This document shows positions 11,950 through 22,960 of a DNA stretch of 64,000 nucleotides, in pieces. The notes under the pieces were generated by a model. It made no database searches, had not been told where the DNA came from, and was given only the letters and a program-made list of their open reading frames with translations. Origin of the DNA: Acorus gramineus (Eukaryota > Streptophyta > Magnoliopsida > Acorales > Acoraceae); NCBI GenBank assembly GCA_030737835.1, contig JAUJYN010000047.1:218332-282331 (forward strand), written 5' to 3'. A program made the position numbers and the translations under genes. Positions within the stretch are counted from its first letter, which is position 1. Every line of letters starts with the position of its first letter.

Positions 11950-13001
11950 AATGGTAGCTAATGTTACACATGAATTGATTGCCTTCAGATAGGAGGTGGT
12001 GCTGTACTACTTCATGTCTGTACTATGCATGACAAGGTGGGAGATGACCCCTTTCAATGATATGCAAAAAGATAACCCTTGCTTATAGTGATTTATGCCA
12101 TAACTTGTCCTGTCCCGACATGCAACAGAAGAACTTAAGTCATTCATTATAGTTTGCATATGAAATCTTAAATTACTTGTTACATTAAACTAGTTGATGA
12201 CTGTCCAGAAGCCATTTTACACTGCCTTTGTTATAGGCCTCTTTACATGGTGGGCATGAAAAACACTTTTGTTGAAAATGTTGTATTGTTTTTTTTATAT
12301 TTTAAAACTGACGGTGCTTGTGATGTATTTCAAGTTGGAAGCAAGACTTTAACCTGTGAAAATTCACTGTCTGCCTATAACATGTGAAATCTTACCCATT
12401 ATATTTGTTATTAGCTCATGTTGTATTGTTATTGTTTTTTGTTCTCTATGTTGGTGTAGTATCTGCATATGGACTTCAAGGGTTTCCTAATGAGTTATGA
12501 AATTCTCTAAACTGATAAACTGACCTATTGGTTAACTGTTAATTCATATGATTTTTAGTTGATTGTACTAAAATGTTGTATAGGTTGATCATCCACATAC
12601 TAATCATTTCCATCCATTGACTCCCATCTGAGGCACATGTTTTATATTATTTTGTCTTTCTCAACTATTGTATGGTTCTTCATTGTTTTCCTGTTTATGA
12701 TAGATCTACTTCAACCAGAGGATCATGTACTCCTCTTATGTTCAAGTCTGTTGCCTGTCCTTTTAAATATCTTTGTAATGAGCTGCTTTTCAGTGTTATA
12801 TTTATGCCTTTTGCCTTTGTATTCACACTTGATGAATATGAAACAAAGTAGGTGCTACTTATAATGTGTTTTAATCATGTGTTTGAAGATACCATCAATC
12901 TATACTAGGAGGCCCTAATACGTTGTTGCTCATTGTTGTGTTTTACCCATTCATGTAGTTATTTTATGAGTAGATCATGTTATGTGAATACAAAATGCCA
13001 G
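11950..13001. other. AT-rich stretch upstream of the Myb/SANT-like gene
   Basis: There is no open frame with a recognisable domain. Together with 5738-8601 it is probably the original upstream or 5' intron sequence of the gene starting at 13002, now parted by solo LTR copy B. Confidence 0.4.
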
Positions 13002-13633
13002 ATGGAGAACAACACCCCACCAACTGTAAGATACAATACCAAGAAGGTGGCCAACAGGGCAAGGGGGAAGAGGCCTTCAGATCCAACCAAAGTAAAGGCT
13101 GTGTGGGATAATGCGAAGCACGAGGTCTTTATTAGGATATGTTTAGATGAGATGAGACTGGGGAACAAGCCTGGGCAGACCCTCAATAAGGCGGGTTATG
13201 AAAACTTGGAGAGAAGATTTGAGTCGGAGACGAAGGTTCATTATCAAAAGGACCAGTTTAAAAACCACTGGGATACGACCAGGAAGGAGTGGCAGACCTG
13301 GAAAGCTCTTCAGAGTCAGACTGGGCTGGGTTTCAATGAGGTGACGGGGACATACGACATGCCCCACGAATGGTGGATTGAATTTTCCAAGGTACTTCAC
13401 TCCTTATTTCAAGTATTATAATTGGTTTTTGTGCATATAGTGGAATTTAATCTGTTACTTACACTTTGTATTCTATATTGAGTAGGGTCACGCTGGAGCG
13501 GAGAAGTTCCAAACTCAACCCTTATATTTTGAGGAGGAATTGGATATCCTCTTTGGCATATCCGCTGCTCGGGGAGATGATAGCTATGTACCCACAGGTA
13601 GCTCTTCAGCTCGGGGGAAGAGGAGCTTTATAG

Positions 13634-16600
13634 TGTTATATATGTGTCACTTTTTAACCTGCTGGTAACCTTTAGAGCGTTCTGGCAGTTTTTCGTTTTT
13701 TTCGGTTTTTCGATCGGTACCGCTAATTTTTGGACTGTTAGCTATGGTCCTGAGTTACAGGACTCCGATTAAAAATCTAACTGCATATTTGGTGTCCTGG
13801 TGCCATTTTAGACCTCTCACGAAAATTTCGTTGAATTCCGGTAACGTTTCTGAAATTTCACAGTTCCGGGGCGTATCTGGGTTTTTAAGTCGCACGCTAT
13901 ATAAAGGTGGGATGTAAATTCCGAGTTACTGTTCATCTTCTTCCTCCTTGAGCCCTCTCTCTCCTCTCCTCCGTTTTTCTTCCATTTGAGGCCCTTAGAC
14001 CCCTCAAACCCAAAACCTAAAGCATAGGAAGTGTAGATCGGGTCCCGATCTACACTCCGGTGTTTTCAAATCTCGATTCCGGCGAGATTTGCCCCTCCGT
14101 CCACCCTCTCTTCGTCCCTGATTTGAGCCATCTCGGTGGTGGAGGTAGATCGGGGCGTAGGAGAGCCTTTGAGAAAGGTTTCGGCGCGCGGAGAGCCACC
14201 GGACTTCCCCTCCTCCCCTTGGTAATCCCCCTTTCCCTCTTTTTCTTGCATAGATGTATGCTAGGGGGGTGGTTTTGTGGTTGGGAGGCGGTTGGAGGTG
14301 GTGGGTGGCCGTCGGAGGGCTGTGGGAGGCGGTCGGAGGCTGTGGTGGTGGTCGGAGGTGGGTGGTAGAGGAGCTCGGGCTCGGGCAGGATGGCAGGGCA
14401 GCAGCAGCAGGCGCAGCAACCGCAGGCGCAGCAGGCAGGGCCGCTGGCAGGGCGCGCGCGTGCGTGCGCGCGGGCGTGCGCGCGGGCGTGCGCTCGGGCT
14501 GGCGCTGGGCGTGCAGGGCTAGTCGGGTGCTAGGCTGGCAGGGCTAGCTGGGTAGGCTGGGAGCAGGGCACCAGTTTGCTGGGCGCGCGAGCGCGTGCGC
14601 GCGGGCGCGCGCGCGGGCATGCGCTCGGGGGGTGCAGGGGCGCTCGGGCATCAGGCGGGCAGTGCCCCGGGAGTGCAGGCGAGCGGTGCTCGGGCCACTC
14701 GGCGACGCGCGCAGGCAGGCAACGCGGGCAGCAGCGCGGGCAGGCTGGCAGGCGCGCTGGGCGCGTGCTGCCAGGCGCGCTGGGCGTGCGCGTGGACGTT
14801 GGGTGAGGGTCCCGGGCGCTGGGTCGCGGGTGCTGGGTGCTGGGCGCTGGCGGGCGCAGTCGGGCGCGCAGTCGTGCGCGGGTGCGTGCGCGCGGGTGCG
14901 CGCGGGTGGGTGCGCGCGGGTGTGCGCGAAGTGGTGCGCGGGTGCGCGCGGGGGCGTGCTGGGGCCTGCTGGGGCGTGCTGGGACAGTGCGCGGGGTGCT
15001 GCGCGAGGGGCGCGGGCTGGACGCGCGGTGCACGTGGGCGCGCGCGAGCGTGCGCATGCGTGCGGGTGCGCGTCTGGGCTCGCGGGCAAGCGCGCGGCAG
15101 TGCGCCGATGGTGCCGGGGTGTGTGCGTGCGTGCGCATTCGTGCGTGCGCATGCAGGGGGCCATGCGAATGGCTGCCCGAGGGTTCGGGTAGGTGTCGGG
15201 GCACTCGGACTCGCGTGCGTACGCGCGTGCTCGCATGCGTGCGAGCCCGTATGCATGCTTATCCGAGTTTTGGGTATTTCTATGCATTTTTATGTATAAA
15301 TTGTGTGGTTTCTCACCATATTGAATGTCTGTCTTGCAGATCTAGACGGACGGTCGCGCGACGACCCGGATTCCGGTGAGTGGGATAATCCAACCCAGTA
15401 GAGAGGTGTTATACGCACTTGGGCGTATACCGACCTCTCCTGGGGCACCATGGATAAATATTGACATGTTGTAATTTGTATATCATGCGAGCATGATTTA
15501 ATTGTAGAATGCATGTTACCCTAGACTTTGCATGTTAGGGACTTGCACCCTTAGGATATGGGTATGAGCCATGCACCATGTCCCCTGTTTCCATGTTAGG
15601 AAGCCCGACCGATGAATGTGCCCTACTAGTTTATTTATTAAATTAAATGCTAGTATTTGTTAAACTGCATGTTATAGTGAATATTATAGGGGAGGGGCCT
15701 TGCGAGGACAGCGGTGAGACCCGGGTTAGGGTACACCATGTTCCTTGTTTGGTTGTCGGGGTGCCCTATAACGGGAACTCACGCTGCCCTCCCGAGTTTC
15801 TTTCCCCCAATGATATTCCACCCTTGTTATAACCTTATGCATGTTCCCCGCATCGTAGTTATGCGCCCTGGTGGGTTCTGAGGAATTCAGAACATTAGTG
15901 TTGTTATAATGTGCCGTCTGCGGATCCAAGTGGATCATATGCGATGGATAGGCTGTTCTGTTCCCTTCGTTGGATCCGGTAGGGACTACCCCAGCGTTAG
16001 ACATGCCTTTCTGATAGAGGGCTCCCATCAGTAGGCACCTCCTGATTTAGGACGGACTGTGCTGAATGTGGGAGTAGACCAGGCGGCCTACGGAGTGGAG
16101 GAGAGACTATCGGTGGACCAAGGGTGACCAACAGCCTAGTCAGTCCCAAAATCCTATGTCACCCATTGAAGGGTGAGGGTGAGGGTGTAGTGGGTTGGCG
16201 ATGAACGACCCACTGGAGTTGTGATTGGATGCTTGTTAAGTCCCAAAATCCTATGTCACCCATTGAAGGGTGAGGGTGAGGGTGTAGCGGGTTGGCGGAA
16301 GCGACCCGTTGGTTTTTGGTGCAGTTAGTCCCAATATCCTATGTCACCTTGAGGGGTGAGGGTGAGGGTGTGGCGGGTTGGCGGAAGCGACCCGCTGGTT
16401 TTGTGTAGCCAGTCCCAATATCCTGTTGTCACCCATTGAAGGGTGAGGGTGAGGGTGTAGTGGGTTGGCGATTGAGCAACCCACGGCTTTGAGTTGTGCT
16501 ATCATTTGTGGATTAAGTAATATGAATTGTGGATTATAAAGATATCTGGTTGTGGTCAATATTATCTGTGATGCATGGGTTGTGCCGTTCACTGAGCGTG

Positions 16601-17008
16601 TGGCTCACCCCTCGCATAATATTTTCTTCAGTGTCATCTGAGTCGGATCTGGAGGAGGAGCTCCCCGAGGGATTTCATCAGTAGCGGAGTAGCGCCACGT
16701 CCCGCGAGTTGCAGAGGCTATCAGCATCCCTTGTGTTTGTATGTATCATTTTCCGTGCTTGGGCACGCGTTTGGTTGTATTTGGATGTCTTGTATGTATA
16801 TTGGCTCTCACAGGACATGTGATTATGTATGGAGTCTGTAATGTGTTTGATTACAGATTCAGTCTTTAGTTATCCGCATTTGGTGTATATATCATGTCAG
16901 CCTGCTTTTGTTGTTTGTGTGTCATTTGTATGATATTATTGACCTCCTGTGTAGATTCTGATATTTTATATACACTTGCCGCGTCTCGGGGACGCCCGGG
17001 GCGTGACA
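13634..17008 (+). mobile_element. Solo LTR, long gypsy family, TSD TATAG, inside an exon
   Basis: The solo LTR is 3375 bp, with ends TGTTATAT and GGGCGTGACA and a perfect 5-bp target duplication TATAG at 13629-13633 and 17009-17013. It has a TATA box at 13898-13905, a donor-like G/GTAATC at 14221/14222, a GC-rich block 14260-15260, an acceptor-like TTGCAG ending at 15339, four G-rich repeat units (16140-16480), and a short acidic in-frame stretch near 16633-16683. It sits within exon 2 of the Myb/SANT-like gene in the same transcriptional direction. Confidence 0.94.
13898..13905 (+). promoter_or_regulatory. TATA box of the LTR at 13634-17008
   Basis: TATATAAA lies 264 bp from the LTR start, the same spacing as in copy B. 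A pyrimidine-rich CCTCTCTCTCCTCTCC follows downstream. Confidence 0.65.
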
Positions 17009-18053
17009 TATAGCGTCTGACTCTACCACTGTGGAGGATCAAGATTATGATCATCAGTTTACTGAGCACCACCCATACAGCATCCCTACTCCCAGTTCAA
17101 TCCCACCCATAGCCAATGTTGGTGATGAAGCTACTAGCCCACCTCGTCAGAGCCCATTACCCCCACTCCCTGTTGCTCCAAAGAGGCAGAGGACCGCAAT
17201 AGGACAGAAGTTGGGATCATCTATAGACCGCATGTGTGACATTTTGGAAATGAGAACAAATCTTGCTTATGGAAACAATGACACAATCCCCAAGTTTGCT
17301 GATACAATGGCATTGGTGGACCGTATTCCTGAGATTACTGTGGACAGTCCTCTGTACTTCTATGCACTAGACATGTTACGTGAACCTGGTAACCGTGAGG
17401 TGTTTTGTAGAGAAAAGCAGTGCTCGTGAATATCAACTTCTGATCGCCCTGCGGCGCCCAGCCCTGCCCTGCCCGGTGCCCAGCCCTGCCGCGCGCCCTG
17501 CTGCCCTGCCCAGCCCGGATCACCCAGCCCTGCCCGGATCTGCCCGGATCGCCCGCGCGCTGATCCGCCCGGATTTCCCGGGATCTGCTGGGACAGCCTG
17601 TCTCGAGCTGTCCGGATCATCTCGCGCGTCCGACCCGGATCCGCGAACCCGAGCACTCCCAGCATCCGACCCGGGCGCTCCCAGCATCCGACCCGGATCC
17701 GCGAACCCGGCCCAGCATCCGACCCGGATCCTTGAACCCGGCCCGGGACGCGACCCGAATCCGCCCTCCGGCGCCCTCCGCCGCCTCCGGCCGCCCTCCG
17801 CCGCCGGCTCCTCCGGTGACCTCCGGTGGCCGTCGTGCTCCTCCGGCCGCCCTCTGCCGCCTCCGGCCGCCCTGCCGCCGCCTCCGGCCGCCCTCCGCCG
17901 CCTCCGGCGCCGCTTGAGACTTCAAAATCACTAAATCGGTCATAACTTCCTCTCCGGAAGTCCGATTAAGGTGATCCAGGAGTCCATTTTGCTCGATTTT
18001 TCGTGCTCTACGTCCTCGTCTGCTTCTGATCCTCATCCGAGTGGTTCTGCACA

Positions 18054-19124
18054 ATGTCAGAAATCAACGACGACCCTACTCTTCCGTTACCAACTTCGAA
18101 GGTTTCTGATCTCTCTCAGGCTGCTACTCTCTCTCAAATGGCATGTTTTGAGAATTTTCGGGACAATCTTCCGAACTCGACCGATTTTCCTCTTAGTTCT
18201 GCCGAAGATTGGTCACCCTGGCACATTACGGTACGGAGCGCTCTCGATCGTTGTCATCTTGTCGGTTATATTGATGGTTCTATTGTGCAACCGTCTGATC
18301 AAGACCCGACATATATCACCTGGCGCACACGGGACAGACGCGTATTCTCCTATTTGATCAACTCTGTTGATCGTTCGATCCGTGCAGATCTCACTGGTTT
18401 TTCGTCGTCTGCCGCACTATGGACTCATCTTTGTGACCGCTTTGTAGAGAAAAGCGGTGCTCGTGAATATCAACTTCTGATCGACACTCAGACTGCTACT
18501 CAAGGTGATCTATCTGCCCAGACTCTATATGGCCACATGAGGGCGAACTTCAGGGAGCTTCGTGCGCTTGAGCCTGGACCGATGGCCACTCCCGCTGAGC
18601 GAGAAGCTTTTCGTGATCGTCGTGAGTTGTATCAGTATCTGATGGCTCTTCGTCCAGAGTTCTCCGCATTGGCCGGTCAACTCATACATCGGGATCCACT
18701 TCCTCGACTGGAATCCGCCGTCACTGAGGTTGTTGCTGAGGAGACTCGTCTTCGCACCATTGCATTGCGCCAGTCCACTCCATCTTCCACTTATGAGGGT
18801 GTCTTGGCAGCTACTCCTCCTACGACACTCACCGGCTCCTCTCGAAAGAATACATTGTGTACTCACTGCAAGAGGACTGGACATCCGGTCGCCAACTGTT
18901 GGAAGCTTCATCCTGAAAAGCGCTTTGCACCAAAAGGACAAGGACAGCGTCGCCCCACTGCTCCCTATACTTCTGTTGCTGTTGCCACTGACGCTCCATC
19001 TTCATACACAGATCAGCTTGGGCGTATCCGAGAGAGCCTCGATCAACTGATCATACAGCAACCTCCTCCTGGTTCTTCTACTCCCTCTGCTTTCTCTACT
19101 ACTTTGGGTACTCCTGTTCATTGA
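18054..19124 (+). CDS. Copia gag
   Basis: A 356-codon frame has the copia gag core (DWSPWHITVRSALDRCHLVG and RDRRVFSYLINSVDRSIRADL at about residues 50-115) and a C-terminal CCHC knuckle, CTHCKRTGHPVANC, near residue 265. It would form the particle shell. It is followed closely by the pol frame. It is part of the fossil element at 17405-22452. Confidence 0.88.
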   Translation: MSEINDDPTLPLPTSKVSDLSQAATLSQMACFENFRDNLPNSTDFPLSSAEDWSPWHITVRSALDRCHLVGYIDGSIVQPSDQDPTYITWRTRDRRVFSYLINSVDRSIRADLTGFSSSAALWTHLCDRFVEKSGAREYQLLIDTQTATQGDLSAQTLYGHMRANFRELRALEPGPMATPAEREAFRDRRELYQYLMALRPEFSALAGQLIHRDPLPRLESAVTEVVAEETRLRTIALRQSTPSSTYEGVLAATPPTTLTGSSRKNTLCTHCKRTGHPVANCWKLHPEKRFAPKGQGQRRPTAPYTSVAVATDAPSSYTDQLGRIRESLDQLIIQQPPPGSSTPSAFSTTLGTPVH

Positions 19125-19152
19125 ATTTTTTGATTCGGATGCTTCACATCAC

Positions 19153-22100
19153 ATGACACCGGATAGTTTTGTCCTCACTTCATGCTCACCGGCACCTTCA
19201 CACCTGCCCACGATTCATACTGCAGATGGCTCCCCTTTAGTCATCACGCAGTGTGGATCGATCACTACCACCTCTGACCCTACAGGACGCATTTCATTAC
19301 CATTTGTTTTACATGCCCCTGACCTTTGCATGAATCTTATATCTATTAGCCGATTGTGTGATTCTGGTCTCACTGTTACCTTTACCACCTCTGGTTGTCT
19401 TGTGCAGGATCCACGATCAGGGCAGAGGATTGGCGTTGGACGTAGGATTGGCGGACTTTATTACGTGGAGTATCTTCGTCTTCCCGTTCCTGATCCATCT
19501 GTCTTCTGTGGTAGCGTCACTTCTGATGTCGATTTGTGGCATCGAAGGTTAGGTCATGTGTCTGAGTCTCGTCTCAAAGAACTATTTCAATCTGGTGTCT
19601 TAGGTCGTATTTCTTTTTCTCCACTTTCTGTTTGCGAGGGCTGTAAATTAGCCAAACCTGTGGCTACTCCTTTTAGTCCTAGTAATAATCAGTCCTCTAG
19701 TCCATTTGAGCTTGTTCATTCTGACATTTGGGGCCCATCTCATGTAACCTCAAAGAGTGGTTTTTCTTATTATATTAGTTTTATTGATGATTACTCTCGT
19801 TTTACTTGGATTTATTTATTGCGTCAACGTTCTGAGGTTCCCAAAATTTATGAGATTTTTACCAATATGATTTATACCCAATTTCAAGCTCGTATCAAAA
19901 CTTTTAGGTCTGATTGTGCTCGAGAATACATCTCTTCTACGATGCGTTCTCTTCTTCATTCTCATGGCACCCTTTTTCAGCAATCATGCCCCTACACTCA
20001 TGAGCAAAATGGGGTTGCTGAACGTAAACATCGTCATATTCTTGAGACGACTCGTGCTCTCTTACTTTCCTCTTCAGTCCCCAGTATGTTCTGGGCTGAA
20101 GCTGCTCTTCTCTGTGTCCATCTTATCAATATCACCCCCTCCTCTGTCCTCTCCGGTATGACTCCTCATGAGCGTCTTTATTCTTCTCACCCTGATTATA
20201 GCAGACTTCGCACATTTGGATGTACGTGTTTTGTGCTTCTCCCTCCTCATCAACGCACCAAGTTGGCCGCTCGGTCAGTAAAGTGTGTATTCTTGGGGAT
20301 TAGCTTCGAACACAAGGGTTATCGCTGCTATGATCCTGTTGGAGATCGATTTTGGATCGCTCGTCATGTGTCCTTTGTCGAGGATGTTCCCTATTTTTCT
20401 TCTTCACCCACTCCGTCCTCTCCTCCTATTCAGGTCTCTCCTATTACGTCTCTTCCTTTCCCTCCCCTACCTGTTGCACTAGAGTCTGTTCCTACCCCTG
20501 CGTCTCAACCTGACAATCCTGCAGATAACCCACCCTCTCCTCCCAGTGTGTCACCTATTGTCCCTACTGAAGATACTTCCACTGGTCCTCCGACTCCCAC
20601 GCCTGACGCGCCTCCTCCTGCCGTGGATCCTCATCTTTTGCCTCGTTATCCTCACCGTGCGCGTCACCCTCCTTCCCGCTTCAGTTACGACTCGGGGCCA
20701 CCAGACCAGTTTGGTTTTGCATCTGTCAGTACCTACTCTCCACAATTTCAGGCCTATCTCACAGCTATACATGTCCACCGTGAGCCCCGATCTTATCACG
20801 AGGCAGTCGAGTACCCTGAGTGGCAGCAGGCCATGGCTGAGGAGTTTGAGGCGTTTGAGCAGACACAGACCTGGGATGTTGTTCCCCTTCCGGATGGTGT
20901 TACCCCTATCAGCTGCAAGTGGATTTTCAAGATCAAGCATCGCCCTGATGGTTCCATTGAACGCCATAAGGCTCGTCTTGTTGCTAGAGGTTTCACTCAG
21001 GAGTATGGCATTGACTATGAGGAGACCTTTGCTCCTGTTGCTCAGATGACTACTGTTCGCACCCTTCTCGCCGTTGCTGCTGTTCGTCGCTGGTCTCTCT
21101 TTCAGATGGACGTGAAGAATGCTTTTCTTCATGGTGATTTATCTGAGGTTGTTTATATGCAACCACCTCCAGGTCTCAGCACTCCTCCTCAGCATGTTTG
21201 TCGTCTTCGGCGGGCTATATACGGACTGAAACAAGCTCCTCGTGCCTGGTTTGAGCGTTTTCGCAGTGTTATTCTGACAGCTGGTTTTGTTGAGAGCCAC
21301 CAGGACCACTCTATGTTTGTGCGATCCTCATCGCAGGGGCGGGTAATCCTTCTTCTGTATGTTGACGACATGATTATAACTGGCGATGACTCCGCTGGTA
21401 TTACTCGGGTCAAGAATCACCTCAGTCGACAGTTTCAGATGAAAGATCTTGGTACTCTTCGCTACTTCCTTGGTCTCGAAATTGCACAGAGTGATCGTGG
21501 GATTCTGCTTTCTCAACAGAAGTATACAGCTGACATTTTAGAGCGTGCTGCCCTCTCCGATACCCGCAGTGCGGATACTCCTCTTGAGCTTAATGTGAAG
21601 CTTCGTCCTACGAATGGTGAGCTCCTCTCAGATCCCACTCGATACAGACAGATCGTGGGTCAGCTTGTGTATCTCTGCATCACTAGACCTGACATTGCTC
21701 ATGCCGTCAGTATTGTTAGTCAGTTTGTCTCGGCTCCTCGATCAGTGCATTATGGTGCTCTTATGCGAATTCTTAGATATTTGCGTGGTACTATCACTAG
21801 ATCGATCTATCTGTCATCCTCTTCGACTCTGGTTCTCAGGGCTTACACTGATGCTGATTGGGCTGGAGACCCGACGACTAGACGCTCCACCACTGGTTTC
21901 TGCATATTTCTCGGAGATTCTATCATCTCTTGGCGCAGCAAGAAACAGGAGGTTGTTTCTCTTTCCAGCACTGAGGCTGAATATCGAGCCATGGCTATCA
22001 CCACCAAGGAGATTGTTCATCTCAGACGTCTCTTGGTGGATCTAGGAGTTACTATGACTGGTCCTACTCCTCTTCACTGTGATAACCGGTCTGCTATTCA

Positions 22101-22305
22101 GATTGCTAGCAATCCGGTCTTTCATGAGAGGACCAAACACATTGAGATCGATTGTCACTTCGTTCGTCAGCACTTTCTTGCAGAGACATTATCGCTTCCG
22201 CATATCTCCTCTGCTGAGCAGCTTGCTGATTTCTTTACGAAGTCACATCCAGTTCCTCGATTTCAGTTTCTTCTTCGCAAACTCACTTTGTATGATCCAC
22301 CGTGA
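19153..22305 (+). CDS. Copia pol (integrase, reverse transcriptase, RNase H)
   Basis: A 1050-codon frame has domains in the copia order. A GAG-pre-integrase zinc motif (HRRLGH...CEGCKLAK) lies near residues 130-170. The integrase core follows with HSDIWGP, FIDDYSRFTW and HEQNGVAERKHRH. Reverse transcriptase has KARLVARGFTQ and the YVDDM catalytic box near residue 735. RNase H has TDADWAGD, SSTEAEYRA and a typical end (HIDCHFVR-like, ADFFTK). Integrase before reverse transcriptase is the mark of Ty1/copia. It is part of the fossil element at 17405-22452. Confidence 0.92.
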   Translation: MTPDSFVLTSCSPAPSHLPTIHTADGSPLVITQCGSITTTSDPTGRISLPFVLHAPDLCMNLISISRLCDSGLTVTFTTSGCLVQDPRSGQRIGVGRRIGGLYYVEYLRLPVPDPSVFCGSVTSDVDLWHRRLGHVSESRLKELFQSGVLGRISFSPLSVCEGCKLAKPVATPFSPSNNQSSSPFELVHSDIWGPSHVTSKSGFSYYISFIDDYSRFTWIYLLRQRSEVPKIYEIFTNMIYTQFQARIKTFRSDCAREYISSTMRSLLHSHGTLFQQSCPYTHEQNGVAERKHRHILETTRALLLSSSVPSMFWAEAALLCVHLINITPSSVLSGMTPHERLYSSHPDYSRLRTFGCTCFVLLPPHQRTKLAARSVKCVFLGISFEHKGYRCYDPVGDRFWIARHVSFVEDVPYFSSSPTPSSPPIQVSPITSLPFPPLPVALESVPTPASQPDNPADNPPSPPSVSPIVPTEDTSTGPPTPTPDAPPPAVDPHLLPRYPHRARHPPSRFSYDSGPPDQFGFASVSTYSPQFQAYLTAIHVHREPRSYHEAVEYPEWQQAMAEEFEAFEQTQTWDVVPLPDGVTPISCKWIFKIKHRPDGSIERHKARLVARGFTQEYGIDYEETFAPVAQMTTVRTLLAVAAVRRWSLFQMDVKNAFLHGDLSEVVYMQPPPGLSTPPQHVCRLRRAIYGLKQAPRAWFERFRSVILTAGFVESHQDHSMFVRSSSQGRVILLLYVDDMIITGDDSAGITRVKNHLSRQFQMKDLGTLRYFLGLEIAQSDRGILLSQQKYTADILERAALSDTRSADTPLELNVKLRPTNGELLSDPTRYRQIVGQLVYLCITRPDIAHAVSIVSQFVSAPRSVHYGALMRILRYLRGTITRSIYLSSSSTLVLRAYTDADWAGDPTTRRSTTGFCIFLGDSIISWRSKKQEVVSLSSTEAEYRAMAITTKEIVHLRRLLVDLGVTMTGPTPLHCDNRSAIQIASNPVFHERTKHIEIDCHFVRQHFLAETLSLPHISSAEQLADFFTKSHPVPRFQFLLRKLTLYDPP

Positions 22306-22318
22306 GTTTGAGGAGGGC

Positions 22319-22448
22319 TGTTAGATTATATGTGTTATCTTATAATGTGTGTAGTGTATTACACGTGTAACTCCTAGATATTTGTATATATAAAGGGACT
22401 AACCCCTAAGTGGAATGCAGGGATTTCATTATTTTATTCTCTGTTTCT

Positions 22449-22452
<4 letters not shown>
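22319..22452 (+). repeat. Short 3' LTR of the copia element
   Basis: The LTR is 134 bp, begins TGTTAGATT and ends TTTCTAACA, right after the purine tract. Its second half (AGTGTATTACACGTGTAAC onward) matches the LTR at 29915-30082, which ties that short element to this family. Confidence 0.75.

Positions 22453-22480
<28 letters not shown>
22453..22480. repeat. (TA)n microsatellite
   Basis: An uninterrupted TA run lies between the copia 3' end and the left end of the MULE. A matching TA run lies at the other MULE end (27636-27656). Confidence 0.95.
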
Positions 22481-22482
<2 letters not shown>

Positions 22483-22960
22483 TGAGCGATTGTATGCGGC
22501 CGAGCGGCAGGCGCGGATTGAATTAGGGGCGTCCGATCTGATCTTTTTAAATCCGACGATGGAGATGTATTTGAAGACACAAATGTGAAACCGGAGGAAC
22601 AAGTTTTAACTCAAACCCTCTCTCTCTCTCTCACTCAATCCATCCCCGTCTCTCTCTCTCCCCTTCTAAACGTCTTCGAAGAAACCCTAACACTCCAAAA
22701 TTTCCCTCTCTCGTCTACCTCAATATCGGCCACCCCTTCTTCGTATGGATTCGAAGAAACCCTAAAACCCCTAAATCCCTCTCTCATCTCCCTCAAAATC
22801 GGACACCCCTGCTGCGAGACCCCTGCGACCCCCCTCCTCCGACTCCACCAGCGGCACCCCCTGCGGCCACACCTGCGGCCCCTCCTTTGGCCCATCAGCG
22901 GCACCCCCTGCGGCCCCTCCTTTGGCCCATCTGCGGCACCCCCTGTCTGACACCCCCCCT
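22481..22960 (+). repeat. Left long terminal inverted repeat of the MULE
   Basis: It is the inverted partner of 27160-27635. The outer 230 bp match well, including the CTCTCTCTCTCTCACTCAATC run. The inner part is a GC-rich repeat on the theme CGGCACCCCCTGCGGCC. Confidence 0.8.

Larger units (their letters stand above)
13002..17404 (+). pseudogene. Myb/SANT-like (L10-interacting MYB type) gene, split by a solo LTR
   Basis: Exon 1 (13002-13391) starts at an ATG in frame with the domain and holds the Myb/SANT-like DNA-binding domain (Pfam Myb_DNA-bind_3): VWDNAKHEVFIRICLDE, then FKNHWDTTRKEWQTW and the typical end EWWIEFSK. A 94-bp GT-AG intron follows (13392-13485). Exon 2 begins at 13486 with an acidic linker, is interrupted by the LTR 13634-17008, and resumes at 17009 with a proline-rich linker and the family's usual C-terminal part (PEITVDSPLYFYALDML). 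The reading frame is the same on both sides if one copy of the 5-bp duplication TATAG is counted. The last codons are lost at about 17404, where copia sequence begins. Such genes may be host regulators or derive from PIF/Harbinger partner proteins; I cannot tell which. As it stands the gene is disrupted. Confidence 0.8.
17405..22452 (+). mobile_element. Ty1/copia element, nearly whole coding part
   Basis: A plus-strand Ty1/copia element has a GC-rich leader (17447-17915), a leader end at 17911-18053, gag, pol and a short 3' LTR (22319-22452) preceded by the purine tract GAGGAGGGC. At its left edge, 17405-17446 repeats a stretch of its own gag (compare 18443-18484), where it meets the Myb/SANT-like gene; no matching 5' LTR is recognised. 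The coding part looks nearly whole, with about one break. Age cannot be estimated from a single LTR, but the long open frames suggest a fairly recent element. Confidence 0.85.

Noticed and set aside
14530-15299. Overlapping 200-250-codon frames
   Set aside because: They are a GC-rich block of the solo LTR; low-complexity Arg/Ala/Pro-rich translation without a domain.
20551-21132. 193-codon minus-strand frame within the copia element
   Set aside because: It is a shadow of the pol frame on the opposite strand, with no domain.
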